From Desulfobacteraceae bacterium (GTDB taxonomy: Bacteria; Desulfobacterota; Desulfobacteria; Desulfobacterales; SG8-13): a stretch of 6,690 nt of DNA. This document shows positions 1 through 4,961 of this stretch, piece by piece. Below the pieces are notes generated by a model. It was not told the DNA's origin and made no database searches. It was given only the letters and a program-made list of their open reading frames with translations. Location of the stretch: the NCBI GenBank assembly GCA_029287875.1, contig JARFQH010000379.1, positions 1 to 6,690 of the forward strand, written 5' to 3'. The position numbers were made by a program, and so were the translations under genes. Position 1 is the stretch's first letter; the number at the start of each line of letters is the position of its first letter.

Positions 1-149
1 GTCCTGTCTGCGGTGCACCCTTCGTCAAACGCATTGCCAGAAAAGGCGCCTATGCCGGAAAACACTTTCTGGCCTGTTCGAACTACCCCCAGTGCAAACA
101 TGTGCGGCTTGTAAAAAACGATGCCCGCCTGCGTGAAGCCCAGCAATAG
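1..149 (+). CDS. C-terminal end of a protein with a topoisomerase-type C4 zinc finger (possible NERD/Mrr-type nuclease)
   Basis: Only the last 49 codons are present, ending at TAG 147-149; the gene runs off the left edge. The reading frame starts at base 3, and bases 1-2 (gt) would complete a Cys codon if the missing base is t. The tail reads (C)PVCG...F..RIARKGAYAGKHFLACSNYPQC, the CxxC...CxxxxxC pattern of the C4 zinc-ribbon found at the C-terminus of DNA topoisomerase I. The same finger also ends NERD-domain and Mrr-like nuclease proteins. The spacing KGxxAGxxFxxCSxYPxC, with extra residues between KG and F, resembles my recollection of the nuclease-associated version more than TopA, which usually lacks the insert. 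The finger is expected to bind DNA through a structural zinc. The zinc finger is clear; the identity of the whole protein is an inference that needs the missing upstream sequence. Confidence 0.75.
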   Translation, partial: PVCGAPFVKRIARKGAYAGKHFLACSNYPQCKHVRLVKNDARLREAQQ

Positions 150-507
150 ATTGAGTTTCACATTTCTTTCATTTTGCTTTACGCGCCTTTTTACATGAGT
201 TTGCGTTCCGCCGTCGCTTCTTACCTCCTCCATACTAAAATATATGTCAACTCCTCGAAGGCTCAATATTATCGGACGGTTGACTCAAGATTCTGCGACT
301 CCTGGCAGTGTCACAGCTAAAATACGCTATCGGTAGACATCAGCCACTCTTTGGCGTTCAAGGTCTTAAGGTAGGAATCGGTCAGTTGGCACTTGCCGAT
401 TAATGCCGATTGTTTTATGGTTAAGCTCGTCAGCGACTCTGCAAAAAGTTAGTGAGAGGGCCGACGCACACCGTTTTCGCCCACACACAGGAAATTGATA
501 TAAATCA
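150..507. other. 358-bp intergenic region without a supported gene
   Basis: No open frame here has both a start and a ribosome binding site. Two things stand out. The 7-mer TGCCGAT occurs twice as a direct repeat (394-400 and 404-410), ten bases apart, one helical turn, as in some operators. A perfect FNR-type palindrome lies at the right end and is listed separately. A TTGGCA at 386-391 is a possible -35, but no convincing -10 follows at 16-18 bp. The promoter of the SHOCT gene must lie in this stretch, but I cannot place it with confidence. Confidence 0.5.
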
Positions 508-508
508 A
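495..508. promoter_or_regulatory. FNR/CRP-family palindrome TTGAT-ATAA-ATCAA overlapping a start codon
   Basis: The 14-mer matches the FNR/Anr consensus TTGAT-N4-ATCAA at all ten fixed positions. Its last base is the A of the ATG of the SHOCT gene. FNR activators normally bind near -41, so a site on the start codon would fit repression or an RNA role rather than classical activation. The same bases can form a 5-bp RNA hairpin with a 4-nt loop between the AGGAAA at 489-494 and the ATG. That could bring an otherwise too distant ribosome binding site closer. The match is seen directly; its use by an FNR, Dnr or HcpR-like factor is inferred. Confidence 0.4.
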
Positions 509-996
509 TGAACTTTATAGACAAAATAAAACAGAGCGAGACGATAAAGGGGCTCTTCCTGGCTCACCTCATTATATTGCTGCAAATCTTTGTTGTCGCC
601 ATCATCGGGATGACGGTGATTTTTATCGGTGGACTGGCTCGGTATCTGCTGTGGGTTCTGCTCGGCGGAGGCGCTCTCATCCTTGTCTTGGCCTACGTTA
701 TTTACCGTCGCTTCAGAACGAGCGGGCGTGATCTCATCAAAAATCTCGATGTGTCAACACTGCAGGGACGTCCTTTTGAAGTCCGTTTTCTTGGCGGGTT
801 GATGTCTTTCAAGGTGGGTGATTCCGATAACTTGCCGGCGTTGGAACACAAAGTCAGTCGATCGGTAGCGCAGCTGGAAGACACGGAGACCATCCGTAAA
901 CGGGAGTTGGCCGAACTGGCACAGCTGTTGGCCGACGATTTGATTTCCACCGAGGAGTTTACCAGCGCCAGGCAAAAAATCATGAGGTCCAATTAA
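508..996 (+). CDS. Two-helix membrane protein with C-terminal SHOCT domain
   Basis: The protein has 162 residues. A short charged N-terminus is followed by two hydrophobic segments at about 16-41 and 46-66, then a basic stop-transfer YRRFRTSGR. A soluble part follows. Residues ~134-160 (LAELAQLLADDLISTEEF...) match the SHOCT pattern, a short C-terminal helical hairpin ending in an L-I-T/S-xEEF turn. SHOCT is common at the end of small bacterial membrane or secreted proteins and is thought to mediate oligomerisation; no enzymatic role is implied. The ATG at 508 is the only usable start, because an in-frame TGA lies at 496-498. The nearest AGGA is 15 bases upstream, unusually far. The creatininase-like gene follows 79 bp later on the same strand, so co-transcription is possible. 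The middle region (80-130) is not recognised. Confidence 0.85.
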   Translation: MNFIDKIKQSETIKGLFLAHLIILLQIFVVAIIGMTVIFIGGLARYLLWVLLGGGALILVLAYVIYRRFRTSGRDLIKNLDVSTLQGRPFEVRFLGGLMSFKVGDSDNLPALEHKVSRSVAQLEDTETIRKRELAELAQLLADDLISTEEFTSARQKIMRSN

Positions 997-1075
997 TTCC
1001 GGTTGGAAGATCGGCAATGGCACGGATAAGTATGGCCGTTTAAACGTGTCAAAATTAACGGGAAAGTGATGGACG

Positions 1076-1813
1076 ATGCTGCTCGAAAATATGGCTTATA
1101 CAGAGGTGGAGACTTATCTGAATGAAAAGGATATTATTCTTGTCCCGGTCGGCTCCGTTGAACAACACAGCCCCTATGGTTTGATCGGCACCGATTTTAT
1201 CGTGGCCGAGGCGATCGCCCGCACTGTCGGTGACAACATGAATCTCATGGTGGCTCCGACCGTCTGCTACGGTGTCTCTCCCCATCACATGGCTTTCAAG
1301 GGAACTGTCGCCCTGAGCCCCTCGACGCTGATCATTGTTGCCGAAGATATCGTCCGATCGCTAGTGGCCCACGGTTTTCGGCGCATCCTCTTCATCAACG
1401 GACACGGTGGAAATATCGTTCCACTGGAGACAGCCTTTCGTCAGCTAAAGGACGAGGGGCTTTCCGGTTACTTCGATGTGTTATCATGGTACACGGAAGC
1501 CGGTGTAAAACAGACCTGCCGGGAAGCTTTCGGAGACAATGAGGGTCATCATGCCACTCCCAGTGAAGTGTCGATCACAAAGCTCCTCCGCCCCTCGGCG
1601 TTCAGCGGCAAGGCCATCTCTGAACAAAAAGTCGAAAAACCTAAATATTACTGGCCCTTGACAGCCGCAGAGATGAGGACGTTTTTTCCCGATGGCCGGA
1701 TGGAATCCGCACCCTGGTTGGCGACGGCGGAACTGGGAAAACAGATTGTCGCCAAGGCTGCGGAAGACTTGGAACAGAAGATAAAAGACATCCTGACCCT
1801 GAACGTCCTCTGA
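1076..1813 (+). CDS. Creatininase-family metal-dependent amidohydrolase
   Basis: The protein has 245 residues, the usual length for the family (about 240-260). All signature blocks are present in order: PVGSVEQHSPYGLIGTDF at ~24-41 with candidate metal ligands E29, H31 and D40; FINGHGGN at 106-113 with H110; and EGHHATPSEVS at 156-166 with E164. Family members hydrolyse linear or cyclic amide bonds using a two-metal centre. They include creatininase, the mycofactocin peptidase MftE and the archaeal deformylase ArfB. The GHGGN form here is shared with MftE and ArfB rather than true creatininase (GHYEN). The substrate cannot be told from sequence, and no mycofactocin or flavin genes are visible nearby. 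The start at 1076 follows GGAAAG (1061-1066) by 9 bases, and an in-frame stop lies just upstream. The ATG at 1069 is in another frame. The protein is probably cytoplasmic; no signal peptide is seen. Confidence 0.93.
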   Translation: MLLENMAYTEVETYLNEKDIILVPVGSVEQHSPYGLIGTDFIVAEAIARTVGDNMNLMVAPTVCYGVSPHHMAFKGTVALSPSTLIIVAEDIVRSLVAHGFRRILFINGHGGNIVPLETAFRQLKDEGLSGYFDVLSWYTEAGVKQTCREAFGDNEGHHATPSEVSITKLLRPSAFSGKAISEQKVEKPKYYWPLTAAEMRTFFPDGRMESAPWLATAELGKQIVAKAAEDLEQKIKDILTLNVL

Positions 1814-1822
1814 GCACTGTTA

Positions 1823-2005
1823 TTAGGATTGTTCTTTGATCTCTTCCAGGGTATCGAGATCGCAAACATCGAAAGCCCGCCCGCAGCCGCCGCAGAGCAT
1901 TTCGCACTCATCAGTCTGACGACCCCTGCGGCGTTTCAATGGGTAACGGCAGTCGGGACATTTGAGTTCCTTTTCGGTCTCCCTGTTGTTTGGTGAATCC
2001 GTCAT
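1823..2005 (-). CDS. Small zinc-ribbon protein, 60 aa
   Basis: The start is taken as ATG at 2005, giving 60 residues. An in-frame GTG at 2053 would add 16 residues, but it lacks a ribosome binding site and the extension is basic and unremarkable. Six Cys are present. C16-P-D-C19 and C38-G-G-C41 form two CxxC knuckles typical of a zinc ribbon; C34 and C48 are additional. Between the knuckles is a basic patch (KRRRGR, ~24-29) that could contact nucleic acid, and the C-terminus is acidic (DLDTLEEIKE). It ends 9 bp from the convergent end of the creatininase-family gene. The Shine-Dalgarno is weak (GCGAG-like). Such short zinc ribbons are usually annotated as hypothetical or conserved zinc-ribbon proteins. 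A metal-binding or adaptor role is likely, but no specific function can be given. Confidence 0.75.
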   Translation of the reverse strand: MTDSPNNRETEKELKCPDCRYPLKRRRGRQTDECEMLCGGCGRAFDVCDLDTLEEIKEQS

Positions 2006-2113
2006 CGTATCTCGCTTTCTGTTCAATTCCGTCTTTCGTAAGCCGTACACCACGGTTATCGGTCGGCTCTATTCGTGTAAACAGTCCGATCAAGTCGATA
2101 CCCGGCCAGGCGG

Positions 2114-2139
2114 ACGGGGCAGGCAATTATCTGCCCCGT
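2114..2139. terminator. Perfect 9-bp GC-rich hairpin between two minus-strand genes
   Basis: ACGGGGCAG (2114-2122) and CTGCCCCGT (2131-2139) are perfect inverted copies around an 8-base loop. The hairpin lies 31 bases past the stop of the 102-aa gene on the minus strand. It is well placed as a 3' end or processing hairpin, but no U-run follows it on the minus strand, so it is not a classical intrinsic terminator. Confidence 0.45.
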
Positions 2140-2169
2140 TTGGGTACCGCTCTGATGGCGAAGCCGGTT

Positions 2170-2478
2170 TTATGCGACCTTTTCGTATACGCCGCGATAG
2201 TTGACGTACAGATCATACACTCTTCTTTTAAGCCGCTTAATTTTTTTAGAATCTTCAGGGCTTGACCACCTGGGCTCGCTGATTGAAAAGAGTGCATTGG
2301 AGAGTTCGTCGATAACATGTTCGGTGGCTTCGCACCATTCACTCGTGCAGACGCTTGCCATATCATGGGCCTCGGTGATATCTTTATCCAACATATCAAG
2401 AGACTTTTCCAGTGCTTCGACGTAAGTTTTCCACGCACTGACCATCTCGGTCTGAATTTCATCTTTTGGCATGGACAT
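2170..2478 (-). CDS. Uncharacterised helical protein, 102 aa
   Basis: I do not recognise a named family. The start is ATG at 2478, because AAGGAGG (plus-strand 2485-2491) sits exactly 6 bases upstream and is the best ribosome binding site in the window. The frame stays open to 2652, but that extension has no ATG start and no such site. The protein is predicted almost entirely helical, with an acidic first half (EALEKSLDMLDKDITEAHD, ~21-39) and a basic stretch near the end (KKIKRLKRR, ~79-87). A possible metal-binding pattern H38-C44-C49-H54 lies in one predicted helix (HDMASVCTSEWCEATEH). There is no signal peptide or membrane segment. A promoter is predicted just upstream, so the gene is probably monocistronic, with the hairpin at 2114-2139 closing the transcript. 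Confidence 0.78.
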   Translation of the reverse strand: MSMPKDEIQTEMVSAWKTYVEALEKSLDMLDKDITEAHDMASVCTSEWCEATEHVIDELSNALFSISEPRWSSPEDSKKIKRLKRRVYDLYVNYRGVYEKVA

Positions 2479-2484
2479 AGAGAA

Positions 2485-2491
2485 CCTCCTT
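2485..2491 (-). promoter_or_regulatory. Ribosome binding site AAGGAGG that fixes the start of the 102-aa gene
   Basis: A perfect anti-16S match on the minus strand, six bases before ATG at 2478. It argues against the longer reading frame that begins with GTG at 2652. Confidence 0.8.
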
Positions 2492-2503
2492 GTTAAAAAT
2501 TTT

Positions 2504-2532
2504 TCGATACAATAGTACCGGGTAATTGTTAA
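2504..2532 (-). promoter_or_regulatory. Possible sigma-70-type promoter of the 102-aa gene
   Basis: On the minus strand TTAACA (plus 2527-2532) is separated by exactly 17 bp from TATCGA (plus 2504-2509). The -35 differs from TTGACA at one base. The -10 keeps only TAT of TATAAT, so it is weak. Transcription would start near 2497, leaving a short leader containing just the ribosome binding site. Confidence 0.35.
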
Positions 2533-2765
2533 CCAGTGCTCATTCGCGGTTTCATGAAGGGCACCGATAAGTTTCCTATCCAGAAATGTGCAATTTTCTG
2601 CAAGTTCAAGGAAATCAATGGATTGTGTGCAAGCGTACTCTCCTACGCCCACAAGCGATTCCGCCGCTTGACGTCGAATATGCGGAAAAGGACTTTTTGC
2701 AAATCCAACCTAACGATAATACCGAGTAGAGAGGGGTCAAGGATGCCAGCGGTCTTAGGATTGGA

Positions 2766-2789
2766 CAAGCCGGTTCGCAGAACGGCTTG
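2766..2789. terminator. Hairpin just past the EI24-like gene
   Basis: CAAGCCG (2766-2772), one unpaired G, TTC, a GCA loop, then GAA and CGGCTTG (2783-2789) form a 10-bp stem with a single bulge. It starts 9 bases beyond the minus-strand stop at 2799, the normal place for a terminator. As with the hairpin at 2114-2139, no U-run follows on the minus strand, so termination may be factor-assisted or the hairpin may protect the 3' end. Confidence 0.45.
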
Positions 2790-2798
2790 CAGGTTCAC

Positions 2799-3515
2799 CT
2801 ACCGGTTGTGGTATTCGAGGTAGTAGAGCGTGGCACCGACCGGGGCGAATGAGAGCAGCAAAATGTTCAGGACCGGCACCAGAAACAGCAACCCGAACCC
2901 TAGATGAAACGGCAGGGTTTTCAGCAGGAATCTGAATCGCTCCGAAAAGGGTTGCAACCGGCGGGCCGGTACCAGGTCGGTATTGTCCCAGGTCAGGAAG
3001 ATGACGGCAACGCCGGGGGCTATAAGCGTCAGCAGTGGTCCCAGAGGCGTCAACCAGCCCAGAATCATCAGTAGAAGAAGGATCAGCACCGGAAGGGTCG
3101 TTCGCGGGATTTCCTGTCTGAACAGAAAAAAGTACTGTTGCAGCAGCGGCTTGGTCAGCGGGACCTGCTCCTGCCCGGAGAAGAGGCGCTCAGTGATGCG
3201 CGACATGGCATCCATGATGATGACGGCGAACAGCAGTTGGGAACCCAGATAGGCCAGAATGACGGCCACGCCTGTCAGGAGCGCAGCCAAAAGCCACGAG
3301 ACCACATGCCAGAGCCATACGAGCCAGGCGCTCGCCGGTTTGACCCAGATGAGTTTCAAAATCTCCTGGTGGTGGTACAGAATGAAACCGGCCGCCAGAA
3401 CAGTCAGCAAAACAACCAGGATGAGGCGAATCAGGCCGAGCATCAGCAGTCTTGGGGTCTTAATGGCCAGTAGCAGTCCGCGCAGGTGGTAGGATATACC
3501 TTTGACGAAATCCAT
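2799..3515 (-). CDS. EI24/CysZ-family integral membrane protein
   Basis: The protein has 238 residues and is strongly hydrophobic, with membrane segments at about 22-48, 62-100, 138-175 and 202-232. The long ones are probably re-entrant or paired helices. The C-terminal block FGLLFLVPVLNILLLSFAPVGATLYYLE is the family hallmark, ending in an APVGAT-type loop. An aromatic basic amphipathic segment (LLQQYFFLFRQEIPR, ~124-138) lies between the membrane halves. Relatives include CysZ, a sulfate uptake or transport protein. Most EI24-domain proteins outside gammaproteobacteria have no proven substrate, and no cysteine-synthesis genes lie nearby, so a CysZ symbol is not justified. The start ATG at 3515 follows AAGGA with 8-base spacing on the minus strand. 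The gene is divergent from the ferredoxin, and the 202-bp gap between them contains a perfect 21-bp inverted repeat. Confidence 0.88.
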   Translation of the reverse strand: MDFVKGISYHLRGLLLAIKTPRLLMLGLIRLILVVLLTVLAAGFILYHHQEILKLIWVKPASAWLVWLWHVVSWLLAALLTGVAVILAYLGSQLLFAVIIMDAMSRITERLFSGQEQVPLTKPLLQQYFFLFRQEIPRTTLPVLILLLLMILGWLTPLGPLLTLIAPGVAVIFLTWDNTDLVPARRLQPFSERFRFLLKTLPFHLGFGLLFLVPVLNILLLSFAPVGATLYYLEYHNR

Positions 3516-3567
3516 TCTACATTTCCTTGTGCCATATTTTTAAAGAAACGTGTGCAACCAGAGACCA

Positions 3568-3624
3568 TTAATTTAGTTCAGGTAAACCACCGGCAAAGCC
3601 AGGGGTTTACCTGAACTAAATTAA
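3568..3624. repeat. Perfect 21-bp inverted repeat with 15-bp spacer in a divergent promoter region
   Basis: Bases 3568-3588 (TTAATTTAG...TAAACC) and 3604-3624 (GGTTTAC...AATTAA) are exact reverse complements. The 15-bp spacer can itself form a GGC-AAA-GCC mini-stem (3592-3600), so the whole 57 bp can extrude as one hairpin. It lies 52 bp from the EI24-like start and 93 bp from the ferredoxin start, with the predicted ferredoxin -35 fourteen bases to its right. No U-run follows on either strand. Possible roles are an operator for a dimeric or tetrameric regulator, an insulating bidirectional hairpin, or a small mobile-element relic. Confidence 0.85.
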
Positions 3625-3637
3625 CTGTTGCCGTCCG

Positions 3638-3665
3638 TTGCAATATGGTATATTTTTTTTAATAT
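3638..3665 (+). promoter_or_regulatory. Possible promoter of the ferredoxin gene
   Basis: TTGCAA (3638-3643), 16 bp, then TAATAT (3660-3665) within a strikingly AT-rich run that includes eight consecutive T. The predicted transcription start is near 3672, giving a leader of about 45 bases before ATG 3718. A second weaker pair (TTGCCG 3628-3633, TATATT 3649-3654, 15 bp) overlaps it. Confidence 0.4.
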
Positions 3666-3717
3666 AGATAGTTTGGCGAATTTACCACACTTTTTTTCGG
3701 TTTCGAGAGGGGGCAAA

Positions 3718-3912
3718 ATGAAAGTCAAGATCGATTACGATTTGTGCATGGGCGACCGGAATTGCAACAAAGTGTGCCCGGATGTCTTTCAGTATGACGA
3801 GGATCAACTGCTCTCCACGGTTCTCGTTGACGTGGTGCCGGCCCATCTGGAAGATGCTGTCCGCAAGGCCGCCAGGGAATGTGCCCCCGGCGCCATAATC
3901 GTAGAAGAATAA
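3718..3912 (+). CDS. Small single-cluster ferredoxin with an Asp cluster ligand
   Basis: The protein has 64 residues and is a soluble cytoplasmic electron carrier. The cluster loop is C10-M-G-D13-R-N-C16-N-K-V-C20-P-D-V-F, with the last ligand C54 in CAPGAI. In the usual pattern CxxCxxCxxxCP the second Cys is replaced here by Asp13. This is exactly the arrangement of Pyrococcus furiosus ferredoxin (CIGDAICASLCPDVF), whose [4Fe-4S] cluster has an Asp ligand and readily converts to [3Fe-4S]. There is only one cluster, and the extra Cys pair that forms a disulfide in some relatives is absent. The start ATG 3718 follows GAGAGG (3705-3710) by 7 bases. An upstream in-frame extension to 3628 crosses the predicted promoter and is rejected. 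No redox partner enzyme lies beside it, so it probably serves a general electron-carrier role. Confidence 0.93.
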   Translation: MKVKIDYDLCMGDRNCNKVCPDVFQYDEDQLLSTVLVDVVPAHLEDAVRKAARECAPGAIIVEE

Positions 3913-3951
3913 ATCTGCTGGCATGGTCGTGCACTCAAAAAAAATAACGCT

Positions 3952-3986
3952 TGCGCGTGTCAACCCCCGCGTTGACATAGTGCGCA
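3952..3986. repeat. Hairpin downstream of the ferredoxin, possible antisense terminator
   Basis: TGTCAAC (3958-3964) and GTTGACA (3971-3977) are perfect inverted copies around a 6-base loop, with an outer TGCGC (3952-3956) pairing GCGCA (3982-3986). On the plus strand no U-run follows. On the minus strand it is followed within a few bases by a run of eight T (complement of 3937-3944). It could therefore stop antisense transcription heading into the ferredoxin, or end the ferredoxin message with factor help. Confidence 0.45.
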
Positions 3987-4014
3987 GGTGGTCGCCTTTA
4001 GGTATCAAAGAATC

Positions 4015-4043
4015 CGGCAAACTGCGGATTGTTGAGTTTGCCG
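4015..4043 (+). repeat. 9-bp hairpin in the leader of the 251-aa gene
   Basis: CGGCAAACT (4015-4023) and AGTTTGCCG (4035-4043) are perfect inverted copies with an 11-base loop, ending 35 bases before ATG 4079. A competing shorter pairing GATTG (4027-4031) with CAATC (4044-4048) would disrupt it. The location and mutually exclusive pairing could influence expression of a gene that lacks an obvious ribosome binding site. Confidence 0.5.
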
Positions 4044-4078
4044 CAATCAGACAATTAACTAGCCTGCATTAACTTGCC

Positions 4079-4834
4079 ATGGACCCAGAAAATGTAAAAA
4101 ACCTTGCCGACGCGCTTAAAGATTACTTCAGTCAGTACGAACTCGAAGATTTGTGCCGCCGGTTCGGCGTCGTCTTGAACTATTCCGGCACCAGCCCCAA
4201 CCTCCGCCGGCTCGCCGGGGACATTCTCTCAAACCCGCAGGCCGACCAGAATCGGCAATTCCTCCATACCCTGATCAGCGAATTGCTGGAGAGATGTCAG
4301 GAGCAGATCCAGAACACCACTCGCGAGGACAATCTATACCACAAGCAGATGATCCTACAGCTCAATCAACTCAAGCAGTCTTTGAGCCCGGACAAAGCAG
4401 GTGCACCTGTACCGGAAAGCCTCCCGGAGTCGGGAGCGTCGATCCGATCGAATCTGGCGGAGTTCTTCGGCCGTGCCGACACAGCCGTCACCGTCGTGGA
4501 CGCCGATTCCGCTGCCGGTACACTCGACTGCCTGCAAAAAGTGGCGCATCCCATTCGACTTCTGACCAAAGAGCCCAGTGGCGGCTTCGACCAAAATTTC
4601 ATCCGGGTGCTGAAGACCTTAAATGAACGCGGCAAAACAATCGAGATGCGACTGCACCCCGACATTCACGACCGCGTCATCCTTTTCGACCATCGATGCT
4701 GGCTCGCCGGCGGTCCACTAAAAGACGCCGCCAATGCCTCCTTCACATTGATCGAGGTCATCGACAACCGGGACGCCATTTCCGACCGGGTTGAAAACAT
4801 GTGGCTGGCGGCCGAGTTGCTCATCATCGGTTGA
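4079..4834 (+). CDS. Predicted effector: N-terminal Death-like/effector-associated helical domain plus C-terminal PLD-like domain
   Basis: The protein has 251 residues. Positions ~5-75 (LADALKDYF...YELEDLCRRFGV...LRRLAGDIL...FLHTLISELLERC) are compact and helical with the ELxxLCxxxGV pattern. They resemble effector-associated or bacterial Death-like adaptor domains. A charged linker follows, proline-rich around 104-118. The C-terminal half (~125-251) resembles a degenerate phospholipase-D-like domain: a beta strand TAVTVVDAD (135-143), the strand IRLLTK (159-164), then H197-D-R199-VILF-D204 as an HxR(x4)D version of HxK(x4)D, followed by GGPLKD (211-216). There is only one such motif, so catalysis would need a dimer, or the domain may only bind nucleic acid or lipid. 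The architecture suggests a conflict or defence effector recruited by a partner's matching domain, but no partner is visible. ATG 4079 is the only early start (in-frame TAA at 4070-4072), and the ribosome binding site is poor. Domain calls are from pattern recognition and tentative; the gene itself is secure. Confidence 0.7.
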   Translation: MDPENVKNLADALKDYFSQYELEDLCRRFGVVLNYSGTSPNLRRLAGDILSNPQADQNRQFLHTLISELLERCQEQIQNTTREDNLYHKQMILQLNQLKQSLSPDKAGAPVPESLPESGASIRSNLAEFFGRADTAVTVVDADSAAGTLDCLQKVAHPIRLLTKEPSGGFDQNFIRVLKTLNERGKTIEMRLHPDIHDRVILFDHRCWLAGGPLKDAANASFTLIEVIDNRDAISDRVENMWLAAELLIIG

Positions 4835-4851
4835 ACCGGTCGTTGGTGACC

Positions 4852-4873
4852 TCGCGACGCTTTAGGATCGCGA
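4852..4873. repeat. Small TCGCGA hairpin after the 251-aa gene
   Basis: The self-complementary hexamer TCGCGA occurs at 4852-4857 and 4868-4873, 10 bases apart and 17 bases past the stop. It can form a 6-bp stem. There is no U-run, so its role as a terminator is uncertain. Confidence 0.3.
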
Positions 4874-4961
4874 ACTCACTACTTGAACAAAATATGGAAA
4901 CCGTCCCACCGCTTTAATTCCCCGCACAACCGCCCCCTGCCACGACAGGCAAGAGGGCCTA

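Larger units (their letters stand above)
2479..2798. other. 320-bp intergenic region upstream of the 102-aa gene
   Basis: This stretch lies between the start of the 102-aa gene and the end of the EI24-like gene. It holds the predicted promoter (2504-2532), the strong ribosome binding site and a hairpin at 2766-2789. In the middle (about 2540-2760) I see no supported gene or clear repeat. Open frames on both strands lack ATG starts preceded by ribosome binding sites. Confidence 0.5.

Noticed and set aside
386..406. TTGGCAC as part of a sigma-54 promoter
   Set aside because: The required GC is not at the correct 10-bp distance from the GG.
317..448. Minus-strand open frame of ~44 codons ending in a protein-like tail
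   Set aside because: It lacks a usable start codon and ribosome binding site and is short enough to be chance. It could be a gene remnant, but nothing supports that.
2479..2652. N-terminal extension of the 102-aa protein to a GTG at 2652
   Set aside because: The internal ATG at 2478 has a perfect AAGGAGG at ideal spacing and a promoter-like element within the supposed coding extension.
3568..3624. Integron attC site
   Set aside because: The arms lack the GTTRRRY/RYYYAAC ends and are perfectly paired without the extrahelical bases typical of attC.
3628..3717. 30-residue N-terminal extension of the ferredoxin
   Set aside because: It crosses the predicted promoter. ATG 3718 has a good ribosome binding site and gives the normal ferredoxin length.
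3972..3977. Perfect TTGACA as the -35 of the 251-aa gene
   Set aside because: No -10-like hexamer lies 15-19 bp downstream, and the bases form one arm of a hairpin.
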